NCBI GenBank assembly: GCA_966212505.1
Contig: CBIHRS010000005.1
Coordinates: 1-64,000, forward strand
DNA from: CAMLIZ01 sp966212505
GTDB lineage: Bacteria > Pseudomonadota > Gammaproteobacteria > Burkholderiales > Burkholderiaceae_C
Length of the DNA stretch: 64,000 nucleotides
Reading direction: 5' to 3'
Translations under genes and position numbers: made by a program
Part shown: piece after piece, positions 17,838 through 25,651 of the stretch
Layout: every line of letters starts with the position of its first letter
Position numbering within the stretch: the stretch's first letter is position 1
The notes under the pieces: generated by a model
The model's input: only the letters and a program-made list of their open reading frames with translations
Database searches by the model: none
Told to the model about the DNA's origin: nothing

Positions 17838-18425
17838 TCAGGCCGAGTGCAGCACGATCAGCAATGCGGTGGCCACGGTCTTGCCGGGGTTGTGGATCGC
17901 GTGTGCCACATCCACCGCGTAGCGAGCGGTTTCTCCCGGTTTCAGCTTGCTGCGTTCTGAACCAGCGCTGACCTCCAGCGAGCCGCCGAGCACGCTCAGG
18001 TGCTCGCGCGAGCCCGGCTCATGCGGCTCGGATTCGAGGCTGCCGCCGGGCTGCACCGTCAGCTCGTACCACTCGAACTGCCCCGCCAGCTCGATCGGCC
18101 CCAGGATGCGCAGCTCGCATTTGCCGTCGGGGCTCTTCAGTGAAGGCGTGGCATGCGCCGGCACGGTCACGATCGCCGGCTGCGCCGGACGCCCGTCGCC
18201 CAGCAGGTCGCCCACCGCCACGCCCAGCGCATTGGCCAGCCGCCACACCACTGCCACCGTGGGATTGGCCTGGTTGCGCTCGATTTGCGAGAGCATCGAC
18301 TTCGAGACGCCGGCCATGCGCGACAGCTCGTCGAGCGACAGGTTCTGGCCCTGGCGCAACGCCTGCAGCGTGCTGCCGACGCGCGGCGGCTCGGGCGAGG
18401 GCGCTGGAACTCGGGGGCGGGGCAT
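17838..18425 (-). CDS. XRE-family regulator with C-terminal cupin domain
   Basis: 195 residues. A helix-turn-helix covers about residues 18-72 (LSRMAGVSKSMLSQIERNQ is the recognition region), and a small beta-barrel cupin domain fills about 118-190 (EWYELTVQPGG, EHLSVLGGSLEV). Such HTH-cupin regulators usually sense a small molecule and control a neighbouring catabolic operon. It is divergent from kbl-tdh with a 144-base gap containing a promoter and palindrome, so I infer it controls threonine catabolism and perhaps itself. A GAGGAG ribosome site stands before its ATG. Confidence 0.88.
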   Translation of the reverse strand: MPRPRVPAPSPEPPRVGSTLQALRQGQNLSLDELSRMAGVSKSMLSQIERNQANPTVAVVWRLANALGVAVGDLLGDGRPAQPAIVTVPAHATPSLKSPDGKCELRILGPIELAGQFEWYELTVQPGGSLESEPHEPGSREHLSVLGGSLEVSAGSERSKLKPGETARYAVDVAHAIHNPGKTVATALLIVLHSA

Positions 18426-18459
18426 CGGGTCTCCTCAAAAGCCGGAAGCGCGTAGGCGC

Positions 18460-18488
18460 TTGACGTCATTGGACGTTTTCAAGATACT
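18460..18488 (+). promoter_or_regulatory. Probable sigma-70-type promoter of kbl-tdh
   Basis: TTGACG (18460-18465), a 17-base spacer, and GATACT (18483-18488). The -35 box matches the consensus at five of six positions and the -10 box at four of six. It faces kbl, whose ATG is 82 bases downstream. Confidence 0.6.
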
Positions 18489-18496
18489 GCACGTTA

Positions 18497-18512
18497 GTTC
18501 GATATAACGAAC
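18497..18512. promoter_or_regulatory. Palindromic operator candidate at the kbl start site
   Basis: GTTCGATATAACGAAC is a 16-base near-perfect palindrome with one mismatched pair. It begins nine bases after the -10 box, so it covers the expected transcription start. That position would suit repression. The adjacent XRE-cupin regulator is the natural candidate to bind it; this is inferred from position only. Confidence 0.5.
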
Positions 18513-18569
18513 ATTCATCAAATCACTGCACGAGCCGATTGTGCCGCAGACCACCGCAAGGGCCACACG

Positions 18570-19781
18570 ATGACTTCCACCGAGCCGTTCTACCAGCACC
18601 TGCGTCAAGAGCTGCAGGGCATCCGCGACGCCGGCCTGTACAAGACCGAGCGCATCATCGCCACGCCGCAGGGCGCGGTCGTCCGCACCACCGACGGCCG
18701 CGAGGTGATCAACCTCTGCGCCAACAACTACCTCGGCCTGTCCTCGCATCCCAAGGTGATCGAGGCGGCCCATGAAGCGCTGCGCACGCATGGCTACGGC
18801 CTCTCTTCGGTGCGCTTCATCTGCGGCACGCAGGACATCCACAAGGAGCTCGAGGGCCGCATCGCGCGCTTCCTGGGCACCGAAGATTCCATCCTCTATG
18901 CCGCGGCCTTCGATGCCAACGGTGGCCTGTTCGAGCCGCTGCTGGGCGAGGAGGATGCGGTGATCAGCGATGCGCTGAACCATGCCTCCATCATCGACGG
19001 CATCCGCCTGTGCAAGGCCCAGCGCTACCGCTATGCCCACAACGACCTGGAAGACCTGGAGCGCCAGCTGACCGAGGCCTCGGCTAAGGGCGCGCGCTTC
19101 AAGCTCGTGTTCACCGACGGCGCGTTCTCGATGGACGGCACCATCGCCCAGCTCGACAAGATCCGCGAGATCTGCGACCGCCACGGCGCGCTGCTGGGCA
19201 TCGACGAATGCCATGCCAGCGGCTTCCTCGGCAAGACCGGCCGCGGCACCCATGAATACCGCGGTGTGTTCGGCAAGATCGACATCATCACCGGCACGCT
19301 CGGCAAGGCGCTGGGCGGTGCCTCGGGCGGCTTCACCGCCGGCCGCAAGGAGGTGATCGAGCTGCTGCGCCAGCGCTCGCGGCCCTACCTGTTCTCCAAC
19401 ACCGTGGCGCCGGCGATCGTCGGCGCGTCGATCGCGGTGCTCGACCTGCTCGAGGCGTCGACCGCGCTGCGCGACAAGCTCGAAGACAACACCCGCTTCT
19501 TCCGCCAGGCCATTACCGAGGCTGGCTTCGAGATCAAGCCAGGCGAGCACCCGATCATCCCGATCATGGTCTACGACGCGGTGAAGGCCCAGGCGCTCAG
19601 CGCGCGCCTGCTCGAGCTCGGCGTGTATGCGGTGGGCTTCTTCTTCCCCGTGGTGCCCAAGGGCCAGGCCCGTATCCGCGTGCAGATGAGCGCGGTGCAC
19701 GATCGCCACCACCTCGAGAAGGCCGTGGCCGCCTTCAAGCAGGCAGGCGAAGAGCTCGGCCTGGTCGGAGGTGCGCGATGA
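18570..19781 (+). CDS. kbl: Glycine C-acetyltransferase (2-amino-3-ketobutyrate CoA ligase)
   Basis: 403 residues, alpha-oxoamine synthase family, PLP-dependent. It cleaves 2-amino-3-ketobutyrate with CoA to glycine and acetyl-CoA, the second step of threonine degradation. The PLP lysine is K246 in the GTLGKALGGASGG segment; the N-terminal segment with VINLCANNYLGLSSHP and the DECHASGFLGKTGRG segment are typical. Its last four bases overlap the threonine dehydrogenase start (ATGA), and the pairing of the two genes makes this activity more likely than other family members such as serine palmitoyltransferase or AONS. Confidence 0.96.
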   Translation: MTSTEPFYQHLRQELQGIRDAGLYKTERIIATPQGAVVRTTDGREVINLCANNYLGLSSHPKVIEAAHEALRTHGYGLSSVRFICGTQDIHKELEGRIARFLGTEDSILYAAAFDANGGLFEPLLGEEDAVISDALNHASIIDGIRLCKAQRYRYAHNDLEDLERQLTEASAKGARFKLVFTDGAFSMDGTIAQLDKIREICDRHGALLGIDECHASGFLGKTGRGTHEYRGVFGKIDIITGTLGKALGGASGGFTAGRKEVIELLRQRSRPYLFSNTVAPAIVGASIAVLDLLEASTALRDKLEDNTRFFRQAITEAGFEIKPGEHPIIPIMVYDAVKAQALSARLLELGVYAVGFFFPVVPKGQARIRVQMSAVHDRHHLEKAVAAFKQAGEELGLVGGAR

Positions 19782-20740
19782 GCACGCCGAAGATCCTGAT
19801 CATCGGCGCCAACGGCCAGATCGGCACCGAGCTGGCCGAGCTGCTGGTGCAGCGCCATGGCCCCGAAGCGGTGGTCACCAGCGACCTGGCCTCAGTGGGC
19901 CGCGTGGCCGGCATCGCGCACGAAGCGCTGGACGTGACCGATGCGGCCGCGCTGGCCACGGTGGTCAAGCGCCACCACATCACGCAGATCTACCACCTGG
20001 CCGCGGCGCTGTCGGCCACCGGCGAGAAGCACCCGGGCTGGGCCTGGAACCTCAACATGGGCGGCTTGCTCAACGTGCTGGAGCTGGCGCGAACCCAGAA
20101 GCAACAGATCGAGCGCGTGTTCTGGCCGAGCTCCATCGCCGCCTTCGGCCCGCAGACGCCGGCCGACCACACGCCGCAGACCACGGTGATGGACCCGACC
20201 ACGGTGTATGGCATTTCCAAGCTCGCCGGCGAGCGCTGGTGCGCCTGGTACCACAAGAACCACGGCATCGACGTGCGCAGCCTGCGCTACCCCGGCCTCA
20301 TCAGCTGGAAGACGCCGCCCGGCGGGGGCACCACCGACTATGCGGTGGAGATCTTCCACTCCGCGCTGAAGGAAGGCCGCTACACCTGCTTCCTCGAGGA
20401 AAGCCAGGCACTGCCGATGATGTACATGCCCGACGCGCTGCGCGCCACCGTCGAGCTGATGGAAGCGGCGCCCGGGCGCATCACCGAGCGCGGCTCCTAC
20501 AACCTGGCCGGCGTGAGCTTCACGCCGAAGCAGATCGCCGCCGCGATCGCCAAGCGCATCCCCGGCTTCACGATCACCTGCGAGCCCGATTTCCGCCAGC
20601 AGATCGCCGCCAGCTGGCCGCAGTCGATCGACGACAGCGTGGCGCAGCGCGACTGGGGCTGGCAGCTCGAATACGACCTGCAGGCGATGGTCGACGACAT
20701 GCTCGCCAACCTGCGCCCGCAGGTGAAGAAGGCAGCCTAG
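19778..20740 (+). CDS. SDR-type L-threonine 3-dehydrogenase
   Basis: 320 residues, extended short-chain dehydrogenase (epimerase-like) fold. NAD-binding G10-x2-G13-x2-G16 lies right after the first strand, and the catalytic Y144-x3-K148 sits in VYGISKLAGE. The family includes the GalE-like threonine dehydrogenase described in Cupriavidus necator, which oxidises L-threonine to 2-amino-3-ketobutyrate. This is not the zinc-dependent Tdh of E. coli. The coupled kbl gene supports the role strongly. The stop overlaps, on the opposite strand, the stop of the alpha/beta hydrolase (CTAG). Confidence 0.92.
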   Translation: MSTPKILIIGANGQIGTELAELLVQRHGPEAVVTSDLASVGRVAGIAHEALDVTDAAALATVVKRHHITQIYHLAAALSATGEKHPGWAWNLNMGGLLNVLELARTQKQQIERVFWPSSIAAFGPQTPADHTPQTTVMDPTTVYGISKLAGERWCAWYHKNHGIDVRSLRYPGLISWKTPPGGGTTDYAVEIFHSALKEGRYTCFLEESQALPMMYMPDALRATVELMEAAPGRITERGSYNLAGVSFTPKQIAAAIAKRIPGFTITCEPDFRQQIAASWPQSIDDSVAQRDWGWQLEYDLQAMVDDMLANLRPQVKKAA

Positions 20741-21537
20741 GCCAGTGCCTTCTGCAGGGCGCGCAGCAGCGCGTCCGGCACTTCCTGCATCAGCGCATGG
20801 CCCGCGGGCAGCAGGGCCACCTCGGCCTTCAATGCCTGCGCCAGCTCGCGCGTGGCCTTCGGGCTGGTCATCTGGTCGCGTTCGCCGAGGATCAGTGTCG
20901 CGCGGCACTGCACCTTCGCGGCAGCCTCCAGGCCGTTGGCATAACGGTCGCACACCGAGAAGTCGTGGTGGAACAGCAGCGGGTTGTCCTGATGGCCCAG
21001 CACCTGCCGCATCAGCGCCTTCGCGCCGCCGTGCAGCCACACGCCGGGGCCGGGGTATGAGGGCTTGGCGGCCAGCGTCGAGAACGAAAACGCGGTGACC
21101 ATGTCGATCGCCTTCATCGGCTGGTCGCGGGCCGTGTCGAGCAGCGCGGCCGACACCTTCATCGGGTAGGCGGTGCCCACCATCGCAAGGCGCGTGATGC
21201 GCTCGGGCGCGCGCGATGCGGCCTCCAGCGCGATCAGCGAGCCCATGCTGTGGCCCACCAGCGCGGCCTGCTTCACGCCGGCTGCATCCAGCAACGCGAG
21301 CACCCAGTCGGCCAGTGCTTCCACATCGGGCAGCGGCGGGCCGTCGCTGCGCACATGGCCCGGCAGGTCGACCGCCAGCACCGCATGGCCGTGGTGGGCG
21401 AACCAGCGCGCCAGCAGGGTCCACACCGAATGGTCGTTGAGCGCGCCGTGGATGAACACGACGCAGGGCAGGGTGGCATCGAAGGGTTTGCCGCCGGTGT
21501 AGGCATAGGCCTCGCGGCCCTGGACGGTGAGCTTCAT
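20737..21537 (-). CDS. Alpha/beta-fold hydrolase
   Basis: 266 residues from ATG at 21537. Oxyanion segment VFIHGALNDHSVW, nucleophile elbow GHSMGSL (Ser), acid in GERDQM (Asp) and catalytic His in GHALMQE form a complete triad. Substrate cannot be inferred from sequence; the MhpC/esterase-like group is broad. The start is embedded in the metY stop (ATGA), so both are made from one message. A longer open frame upstream is only a shadow of metY. Confidence 0.9.
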   Translation of the reverse strand: MKLTVQGREAYAYTGGKPFDATLPCVVFIHGALNDHSVWTLLARWFAHHGHAVLAVDLPGHVRSDGPPLPDVEALADWVLALLDAAGVKQAALVGHSMGSLIALEAASRAPERITRLAMVGTAYPMKVSAALLDTARDQPMKAIDMVTAFSFSTLAAKPSYPGPGVWLHGGAKALMRQVLGHQDNPLLFHHDFSVCDRYANGLEAAAKVQCRATLILGERDQMTSPKATRELAQALKAEVALLPAGHALMQEVPDALLRALQKALA

Positions 21538-22835
21538 GCAGCCGCCTTTTCTGCCGCCTTGAGCGCGCGCTTCAGGTCGTCGATCAGGTCGTCGGCATCC
21601 TCCAGCCCGATCGACAGGCGGATGGTGCCGGGGCCGATGCCGGCCTGCGCCAGCGCGGCGTCGTCCATGCGGAAATGCGTGGTCGAGGCGGGGTGGATCA
21701 CCAGCGAGCGGCAGTCGCCCACGTTGGCCAGGTGCGAGAAGAGCTTCAGCGCCTCGATGAAGGCCTTGCCCTGCGCACGCGAGCCCTTGAGGTCGAAGCT
21801 GAACACCGAGCCGCAGCCGCGCGGCAGCAGCTTCTTCGCGAGCGCATGGTCGGGGTGGCTTTCGAGCTCGGGATAGCCGACGCCGGCGACCATCGGGTGC
21901 GCGGCCAGGAAGCTCACCACCTTGCGCGTGTTGTCCACGTGCCGGGCCATGCGCAGCGGCAGCGTCTCGATGCCCTGCAGGATCAGCCAGGCGGTGTGCG
22001 GGCTCATGCAGGCGCCGAAGTCGCGCAGGCCTTCGCGGCGGGCGCGCAGCAGGAAGGCGCCGTCGCTGCTCTCCTCGGCGAACACCATGCCGTGGAAGCC
22101 GTCGTAGGGTTCGGTCAGTTCGGGGAAGCGGCCGGAGCGCAGCCAGTCCATCCGGCCGCCGTCGACCAGCACGCCGCCCACCACGGTGCCGTGGCCGGAG
22201 AGGAACTTGGTGGCCGAGTGGTAGACGAGGTCCGCACCCAGATCGAAGGGCTTGACCAGGTAGGGCGAGGTGAGGGTCGAGTCGACCAGCAGCGGCAGGC
22301 CGTGCTCGTGCGCAATGGCGCCCACCGTGGGGATGTCGAGCACATCCAGCCCCGGGTTGCCCAGCGTCTCGCCGAACAGCAGCCGGGTGTTGGGCCGGAT
22401 CGCCGCGCGCCAGCCATCGATGTCGCCCGGCTTCACGAAGCTGGTCTCGATGCCGAAGCGCTTGAGGGTGTAGTGCAACAGGTTGTGCGAGCCGCCGTAG
22501 AGCGCCGAGCTGCTCACGATGTGCGAGCCGGCGCCGGCCAGCGTGCAGATCGCCAGGTGCAGCGCGGCCTGGCCGCTCGCGGTGGCGATGGCGCCCACGC
22601 CGCCCTCGAGCGCCGCCACGCGCTCTTCGAGCACCGCGTTGGTGGGGTTGGAGATGCGGCTGTAGACGTGGCCCGATCGCTCGAGGTTGAACAGCGAGGC
22701 TGCGTGCTCGGTACTCTCGAAGACGAACGAGGTCGTCAGGTGGATGGGCACCGCGCGGGCGCCGGTGGCGGGATCGGGGGCCGCGCCTGCGTGCAGCGCG
22801 AGGGTATCGAATCCAGGGTCTGAATAGCCGGCCAT
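21534..22835 (-). CDS. metY: O-acetylhomoserine / O-succinylhomoserine sulfhydrylase
   Basis: 433 residues, Cys/Met-metabolism PLP family. The PLP lysine is K210 in YHSATKFLSGHG; YSRISNPT at residues 58-65 and GFDTLALHAG at the N-terminus are typical of MetY rather than of cystathionine synthases. It makes homocysteine (or methionine, with methanethiol) from an activated homoserine and sulfide. Start chosen at ATG 22835 because the N-terminal FDTLALHAG follows at once. It is divergent from a CBS-domain gene across a palindrome and coupled to an alpha/beta hydrolase downstream. Confidence 0.93.
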   Translation of the reverse strand: MAGYSDPGFDTLALHAGAAPDPATGARAVPIHLTTSFVFESTEHAASLFNLERSGHVYSRISNPTNAVLEERVAALEGGVGAIATASGQAALHLAICTLAGAGSHIVSSSALYGGSHNLLHYTLKRFGIETSFVKPGDIDGWRAAIRPNTRLLFGETLGNPGLDVLDIPTVGAIAHEHGLPLLVDSTLTSPYLVKPFDLGADLVYHSATKFLSGHGTVVGGVLVDGGRMDWLRSGRFPELTEPYDGFHGMVFAEESSDGAFLLRARREGLRDFGACMSPHTAWLILQGIETLPLRMARHVDNTRKVVSFLAAHPMVAGVGYPELESHPDHALAKKLLPRGCGSVFSFDLKGSRAQGKAFIEALKLFSHLANVGDCRSLVIHPASTTHFRMDDAALAQAGIGPGTIRLSIGLEDADDLIDDLKRALKAAEKAAA

Positions 22836-22871
22836 GGTCGCTTCCGGGACTGTGAGTGGCCGGCATTGTGT

Positions 22872-22890
22872 GCTATGTTGCCCACATAGC
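22872..22890. promoter_or_regulatory. Perfect inverted repeat between metY and the CBS gene
   Basis: GCTATGT-TGCCC-ACATAGC: seven-base arms that pair perfectly around a five-base centre, in the 76-base gap between two divergent genes. The symmetry and place suggest a dimeric regulator site, but no regulator gene is next to it. Confidence 0.5.
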
Positions 22891-22911
22891 GCGTCCCCGG
22901 AGACCCCAGCC

Positions 22912-23379
22912 ATGAAAGTCAGCGACATCCTGCGTGTGAAGGGCGGCACCCTGTTCACCGTCTCTCCCGACCAGCCTCTCGCCGAGGCGATCAAGACCAT
23001 GGCCGAGCACGACATCGGTTCGCTCGTCGTCATGGAATACGGCCACCTCGTGGGCATGCTCACCTTCCGCGAAGTGATCCAGGCGGTGGTGCGCAATGGC
23101 GGTGTCGTCGGCAGCACCATCGTCCGCACCGTGATGGACGATGCGCCGCTCACCTGCACCCCCGAGACCGAGATCGACGAGGTGCGCCGCATGATGCTGG
23201 GCCGCCATGCCCGCTACATGCCGGTGATGAACGGCCTGATGCTGATGGGCGTGATCTCGTTCTACGACGTGGCCAAGGCCGTGGTCGACAGCCAGGATTT
23301 CGAGAACCGCATGCTCAAGGCCTACATCCGCGACTGGCCGGTGGGCCAGGAGGAAGAAGAGCCGCGCACCACGCTCTGA
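22912..23379 (+). CDS. Two-CBS-domain protein
   Basis: 155 residues from ATG 22912; an upstream in-frame start would add 26 residues without CBS character. Two CBS motifs cover about residues 5-65 and 75-130, with VSPDQPLAEAIKTMAEHDIGSLVV and the matching second copy HARYMPVMNGLMLMGVISFYDV. Such stand-alone CBS pairs bind adenosyl ligands (AMP, ATP, SAM) and regulate partners. Divergence from metY raises the possibility of SAM sensing in sulfur metabolism, but this is speculation. A GC hairpin follows. Confidence 0.9.
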   Translation: MKVSDILRVKGGTLFTVSPDQPLAEAIKTMAEHDIGSLVVMEYGHLVGMLTFREVIQAVVRNGGVVGSTIVRTVMDDAPLTCTPETEIDEVRRMMLGRHARYMPVMNGLMLMGVISFYDVAKAVVDSQDFENRMLKAYIRDWPVGQEEEEPRTTL

Positions 23380-23406
23380 TCCCGCCGGATCCTTCGTGCC
23401 GACAAC

Positions 23407-23426
23407 GGGGCGCCTGCGGGCGCCCC
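23407..23426 (+). terminator. GC-rich hairpin after the CBS gene
   Basis: GGGGCGCC-TGCG-GGCGCCCC, eight perfect base pairs with a four-base loop, 28 bases after the stop codon. No clear T run follows, so it is a terminator-like hairpin rather than a textbook intrinsic terminator. Confidence 0.55.
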
Positions 23427-23574
23427 GCGGCATTTCTGGCGCTTGATGCATGGCAAGTTCGTGAACTGGCCCGGATTTCCCCGCGATTTCGCGTCTATCG
23501 CGATGCAGCAATCGTTCGATATTGCGGCTTGCGGGAACCCTCCCGCGAACAACCTCGAAACAGCGGAGATCCAC

Positions 23575-24042
23575 ATGCAGATGTTCAAGCGTATCGGTTG
23601 GGCCCTGGCCCTGTCGTTGGGTGTGATCGCGGGCGGCGCCATCGCCGGCGACGGCGGCACGAAGGACGAAGCCAAGGCCATGGTCGACGCGGCCGTGGAG
23701 CATGTGAAGAAGGTCGGCCCCGAGCAGGCCTTCAAGGACTTCACCACCGACAAGGCCAACTGGACGCGCAAGGACCTCTACGTGATGGCCTACGACGCCA
23801 AGGGCAACTGCGTGGGCCACGGCGCCAACGAAAAATTGATCGGCAAGAACCTGATCGAGCTGAAGGATCCCAACGGCAAGCAGCTGGTCAAGGAGATGAC
23901 CGACACCGCGATGTCCAAGGGCAGCGGCTGGGTCGAATACGAGTGGCCGCATCCGCAGACCAAGAAGATCGAGAGCAAGGCCACCTTCGTCCGCAAGCTC
24001 GCCAACTACGACGGCTGGGTGGGCGTGGGCGTCTATCGCTGA
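23575..24042 (+). CDS. Secreted single-Cache-domain protein
   Basis: 155 residues from ATG 23575, chosen because GGAG stands 8 bases before it and a signal peptide begins at once (FKRIGWALALSLGVIAGGAIA, cleavage near residue 23). The rest is one Cache domain of the sCache_2 type, recognisable from DEAKAMVDAAVEHVKKVGPE and the DLYVMAYDAKGNCVGHG ligand-pocket strand pair. There is no second membrane helix or kinase part, so this is a free periplasmic ligand-binding domain. It is followed 22 bases later by a chemoreceptor, suggesting it passes a ligand signal to that protein. Confidence 0.87.
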   Translation: MQMFKRIGWALALSLGVIAGGAIAGDGGTKDEAKAMVDAAVEHVKKVGPEQAFKDFTTDKANWTRKDLYVMAYDAKGNCVGHGANEKLIGKNLIELKDPNGKQLVKEMTDTAMSKGSGWVEYEWPHPQTKKIESKATFVRKLANYDGWVGVGVYR

Positions 24043-24064
24043 TCTCTGGGGCAAGGAGGCCATC

Positions 24065-25621
24065 ATGCGATGGTTGCGAAACGCCCCGATCGGGCTGAAG
24101 GTGGCCATGGCGCCCGCGGTGGGCGTGCTGTGCCTGGCCTTGATGGGTGTGGTGGGCTGGTATGCCAACCTGAGCCTGGGCACCACGCTGTCGGCGCTGG
24201 CCGAGCAGCGGCTGCCGCGGGTGGTTCATTTCAGCCAGCTGCACAAGGAGCTGCTCGGGCTGAATGCGCTGATCAGCCGCAGCCTCTCGTGGGAAGGCGC
24301 GGGCTACAAGGCCGACAAGATCGCCGAGCTCGACAAGCGCATCGTCGCGGAGCTCGACCGCTTCGGCAAGGCGCTGGAGGCCGAGCGCGCCGATGCGGCG
24401 CTCGACGAGGTGGAGCGCGGCCATGCGCAGAAGCTGGTGGCCGAGTACGCACGCTTCCGCAAGTTCGCGACCGACGTGCTCGACGTGAAGACCGGCATGC
24501 TCGCCAATGCGGCCGGCTTCATGACCAACATCGAGACCAGCTACGGCACGATGACCGCCACCTTCGAGCAGCTGATCGAGCATGAAAAGGCCTTGTCGAC
24601 CGAAGACGCCTCGCGCGGCAAGGACCTGGCCTCGCGCAACAACATGGTCATCGTCGCGGCCTTCGTCGGCGCGACGCTGCTCGCCTCGATATGCGCCTGG
24701 ATGGTGGCCGCACTGATCGTGCGCCCGCTGGAAACGGCGGTGCAGACGGCGCGGGCGATGTCGGGCGGCGACTTCCGCACGGCGCCTGCCGCCGGCTCCA
24801 ACGACGCCACCGGCCGCGTGCTGCATGCGCTGGCCGAGGTGTCGGGCAACCTGGGCCGCATCGTGCGCGACATCCGCGCCACGGCCGACGAGGTCAGCGT
24901 GGCCAGCACGCAGCTGGCCAACGGCAACGTCGACCTGTCGCGCCGCACCGAGACCAACGTGGCCGCGCTGCAGCGCACGGCGGCCTCGATCGAGCAGCTC
25001 ACCGCCACCATCCGCCAGAGCGCCGACAACGCCGCCCAGGCCAACCAGATGGCGCAGCAGGCCAGCCAGGTGGCGGGCGAGGGCGGCGAGGCGGTGGCCG
25101 AGGTGGTCAGCACCATGCAGCAGATCGACGCGCAGGCGAAGAAGATCCGCGAGATCACCGGCGTGATCGACAGCCTGGCCTTCCAGACCAACATCCTCGC
25201 GCTCAACGCGGCGGTGGAAGCGGCGCGCGCCGGCGAACACGGCCGCGGCTTCGCGGTGGTGGCGGCCGAGGTGCGCACGCTGGCGCAGCGCAGCGCCGAG
25301 TCCGCCAAGGAGATCCGCGGCCTGATCGGCTCATCGGTCGACCAGGTCGAGAGCGGCACGCAGAAGGTGCAGGCTGCGGGCGCCACGATGCAGCGCATCG
25401 TCGAGTCGATCCAGAGCGTGAGCGCCACGGTGGAGGCGATCTCGCTGGCCGCGGCCGAGCAGGCACGCGGCGTGGCCGAGGTCAACACCGCGGTGGCCGA
25501 GATGGACCGCAACACGCAGCAGAACGCCTCGCTGGTCGAGCAGGCCACCGCGGCCACCGAGTCGCTGAAGGACCAGGCGCGGCGGCTGGCCGAGTCGATC
25601 GGGAGCCTGCGCACCGCCTAA
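24065..25621 (+). CDS. Methyl-accepting chemotaxis protein
   Basis: 518 residues. First membrane helix at about residues 9-34, a periplasmic helical sensor of about 155 residues, second helix at about 196-220, a HAMP domain to about 275, then the long coiled-coil signalling domain. The hairpin tip with DSLAFQTNILALNAAVEAARAGE is visible. The C-terminus has no receptor-methylase pentapeptide tether. It signals through CheW and CheA to the flagellar motor or another output. The gene just upstream encodes a free periplasmic Cache protein, a likely partner. Confidence 0.93.
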   Translation: MRWLRNAPIGLKVAMAPAVGVLCLALMGVVGWYANLSLGTTLSALAEQRLPRVVHFSQLHKELLGLNALISRSLSWEGAGYKADKIAELDKRIVAELDRFGKALEAERADAALDEVERGHAQKLVAEYARFRKFATDVLDVKTGMLANAAGFMTNIETSYGTMTATFEQLIEHEKALSTEDASRGKDLASRNNMVIVAAFVGATLLASICAWMVAALIVRPLETAVQTARAMSGGDFRTAPAAGSNDATGRVLHALAEVSGNLGRIVRDIRATADEVSVASTQLANGNVDLSRRTETNVAALQRTAASIEQLTATIRQSADNAAQANQMAQQASQVAGEGGEAVAEVVSTMQQIDAQAKKIREITGVIDSLAFQTNILALNAAVEAARAGEHGRGFAVVAAEVRTLAQRSAESAKEIRGLIGSSVDQVESGTQKVQAAGATMQRIVESIQSVSATVEAISLAAAEQARGVAEVNTAVAEMDRNTQQNASLVEQATAATESLKDQARRLAESIGSLRTA

Positions 25622-25651
25622 AATCGGCCTTCCCTCTCCTGGTTTCCTCCC

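Noticed and set aside
20737..22866. 709-codon frame as a fused hydrolase
   Set aside because: Only the last 266 codons show the alpha/beta hydrolase; the rest is an out-of-frame reading of metY.
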